DNA from: Hyphomicrobiales bacterium
Lineage (GTDB): Bacteria > Pseudomonadota > Alphaproteobacteria > Rhizobiales > Xanthobacteraceae
DNA length: 34,030 nt
Direction: 5' to 3'
Assembly (NCBI GenBank): GCA_009377695.1
Contig: WHTP01000065.1
Span: 1 to 34,030 of the forward strand
The notes beneath the pieces are model-generated. The model saw only the letters and a program-made list of their open reading frames with translations, had not been told where the DNA came from and searched no databases. Of this stretch, positions 32,316 to 34,030 are shown one piece after another (the stretch's first letter is position 1; every line of letters starts with the position of its first letter). A program made the position numbers and the translations under genes.

Positions 32316-34030
32316 TTACTTCGCGCGCAGCTTCTCCGTCGCGTCCTTATCGATCACGAACGTCTCTGGATCGACCATGACGCCATAATGCTCGGCCGCG
32401 ACCTTCGGCGACACATAGCCCTGCCGCACATCCTCCGCGACCAGCTCGGCCGGGCGCTCATGCGGGTCGCCATAGCCGCCACCGCCGCCGGAGCGGATGC
32501 GATAAGCGTCGCCCGGGCGCAGCGGCGTCGTGAACACCTTGCCGTTGGGGAAGTCGCTCTTCCAGACGCCGTCGCGGCGCAGCCCGACCGAGTTGCCGGT
32601 GCCGTGGAGCCCGCCTTCAAGGCCCCACGGCCGACAATGGGCGCGTTCGATCTGGGTGTTGAACACCATGTTGGTGCGCGCGCGCACCACGCGCTCGACG
32701 CCGAGGCCGCCGCGGTAACGGCCGGCGCCACCGGAATCCGGCAGCAGCGCATAACGCTCGACCACGAGCGGGAATTTCGCTTCCGACTGCTCGTTCGGCG
32801 AATTGTGGGTGTCGCCGTCGTTCATCGATACGGTGCCGCCGACGCCGTCTTCGCTGCGCTTGGCGCCCCAGCCGCCGCCGAGCGGACCGAAATTGGCGAT
32901 GAAGAATTCCGAGGTGCGCGGGTTGATCCCGTGCAGATGCGACAACACCAGATCGGCATGATGGCCGGCAATGACGCGGTCCGGGATCGCCTTCGACAGC
33001 GCCTTGAACACGGTATCGATGATGGTCATCGGATAGGTCATCCAATAGCGCATCGGCGCCGGCCGCGTGGCGCTCACCACGCGGCCGGGCGGCACGATGA
33101 CCTTGAGGCTGCGGAACGAGCCGTCATTGATCGGGTAGTCGGACGGCGAGGTCAGGCACTTGTAGGCGACCTGCGAGCAGGCATAGCCGGTGGTGATGCC
33201 GGAATTGTAGAAGCCCCTCACCTGCTTCGAGACCTCGGAGAGATCGATCGTCATCTCCTCGCCCTTGACGATGACGCGCACCTTGATCGGGATCGGCTTA
33301 CCGACCTCGATGCCATCGTCGTCCATATAGGATTCCGCCTCATAGACGCCGTCGGGAATCGAGCGCGTGCGCTCGCGCGCCATCGCCTCGGCATTGTCCA
33401 TGATCGCGGCGATGGCATCGGCGACGGCGTCCTGGCCGTAGCGCTCGATGAGCTGGAGGAAGCGCCGCTCACCGGTCTTCACCGCTGTCACCTGCGCGCG
33501 CAGGTCGCCCATGGCGCGGGTCGGGATGCGCACGTTCTGGCGGATCATCGCGGTGAGCGTCTCGTTCACCTGGCCCTGATCGGAGAGCTTCATGATCGGG
33601 ATCTGCAGGCCTTCCTGGAAGATCTCGGTGCTCATCCCGCCGAGCTGCCCGCCGATGTCGAGCCAGTGCGCCATGCAGCACGAGAAGCCGACGAGCTTGC
33701 GCTTATGGAAGATCGGCAGCGTCAACGTTACGTGATTGAGGTGGCTGCCGGTGAGATAGGCGTCGTTGGTAACGTAGATGTCGCCAGGCTTCATGGTCTC
33801 CCGGCCGAAATGCCTGATCTTCGCTTTCACCGTCTCCGACATGCCGCGGATGAACATCGGCAACCCGATGCCGATCGACACGGTCTCGCCTTCGCGCGTA
33901 AACAGGCCGGTCGTGAAGTCGAGCGCCTCATAAATGATGATGTTGTAGGCGGTGCGCATGAGGTTGGTCTTCATTTCCTCGGTCACGGCAATGACGCCGT
34001 TGCGCACGATCTCCGTCACCACGGGATCGG
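32316..34030 (-). CDS. Hydantoinase B / 5-oxoprolinase family subunit, 5'-truncated
   Basis: At least 571 residues of a HyuB-type subunit (N-methylhydantoinase B / acetophenone carboxylase beta-like), which works with a HyuA partner in ATP-dependent opening or carboxylation reactions. Landmarks: DPVVTEIVRNGVIAVTEEM at the N-terminal edge, GDIYVTNDAYLTGSHLNHVTLTLPIF, AHWLDIGGQLGGMSTEIFQEGLQIP, and the C-terminal GGGGGYGDPHERP. The reading frame continues to the window edge upstream of a possible GTG at 34022. Because relatives start with DP-x-T-x-E-x-I, only a few residues are missing. HyuA should lie just beyond the right edge. Substrate not deducible. Confidence 0.9.
   Translation of the reverse strand, partial: DPVVTEIVRNGVIAVTEEMKTNLMRTAYNIIIYEALDFTTGLFTREGETVSIGIGLPMFIRGMSETVKAKIRHFGRETMKPGDIYVTNDAYLTGSHLNHVTLTLPIFHKRKLVGFSCCMAHWLDIGGQLGGMSTEIFQEGLQIPIMKLSDQGQVNETLTAMIRQNVRIPTRAMGDLRAQVTAVKTGERRFLQLIERYGQDAVADAIAAIMDNAEAMARERTRSIPDGVYEAESYMDDDGIEVGKPIPIKVRVIVKGEEMTIDLSEVSKQVRGFYNSGITTGYACSQVAYKCLTSPSDYPINDGSFRSLKVIVPPGRVVSATRPAPMRYWMTYPMTIIDTVFKALSKAIPDRVIAGHHADLVLSHLHGINPRTSEFFIANFGPLGGGWGAKRSEDGVGGTVSMNDGDTHNSPNEQSEAKFPLVVERYALLPDSGGAGRYRGGLGVERVVRARTNMVFNTQIERAHCRPWGLEGGLHGTGNSVGLRRDGVWKSDFPNGKVFTTPLRPGDAYRIRSGGGGGYGDPHERPAELVAEDVRQGYVSPKVAAEHYGVMVDPETFVIDKDATEKLRAK

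Overview
The window looks like a chromosomal accessory/catabolic region of a GC-rich alphaproteobacterium of the Hyphomicrobiales (Bradyrhizobium / Rhodopseudomonas / Xanthobacteraceae type). The basis is gene content (orphan Bug-type tricarboxylate receptors, IalB-like protein, LtrA, short secreted proteins ending in a DPDP motif) and many intergenic palindromic repeats of a style common in that group. The genus is inference. No rRNA, tRNA, CRISPR array, phage or complete insertion sequence was seen.

Layout, left to right. (1) 23-2124, plus: small Rieske protein, an unknown Ala/Pro/Lys-rich protein overlapping it, an amidohydrolase and a strong intrinsic terminator. (2) 2365-3189, plus: ArsR-type repressor and SRPBCC/AHSA1 protein, start/stop coupled, behind a perfect palindromic operator that overlaps the promoter. 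(3) 3482-10239, minus: an ABC importer (two paralogous binding proteins, fused double permease, ATPase) ending in a two-domain extradiol-dioxygenase-like protein. (4) 10406-11403, plus: ferredoxin-type oxygenase reductase carrying a one-base frameshift. (5) 11693-14028, minus: a Tat-exported thiamine-diphosphate enzyme followed 14 nt later by a secreted c-type cytochrome, divergent from a Bug receptor (14253-15302). This pair is the best candidate for an unusual biochemical system. (6) 15405-16634, minus: three short secreted proteins sharing a GxDPDPxxR tail, with a palindrome-rich gene-free stretch between the first two. (7) 16729-21284: GMC oxidoreductase, IalB-like protein, secreted esterase and MBL hydrolase. 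(8) 21342-23714: a relic Bug gene and two intact Bug genes that share a promoter. (9) 23895-27595, plus: cyclase-family protein, LtrA, cytoplasmic ThDP enzyme. (10) 27714-30661, minus: methylcrotonyl-CoA carboxylase beta subunit and isovaleryl-CoA dehydrogenase, two leucine-degradation steps. (11) 30795-31032: a cluster of three large related hairpins with compensatory stem changes. (12) MBL/beta-CASP-like hydrolase (plus) and the 5'-truncated hydantoinase B/oxoprolinase gene (minus) that runs off the right edge.

Functionally the region is devoted to scavenging and oxidising organic acids and related compounds. It holds five periplasmic binding proteins, several oxidoreductases and several hydrolases, mostly in short one- to five-gene units. 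At least four families of intergenic repeats (R1 to R4 below) fill most convergent gene junctions; a fifth kind is the triple-hairpin cluster.
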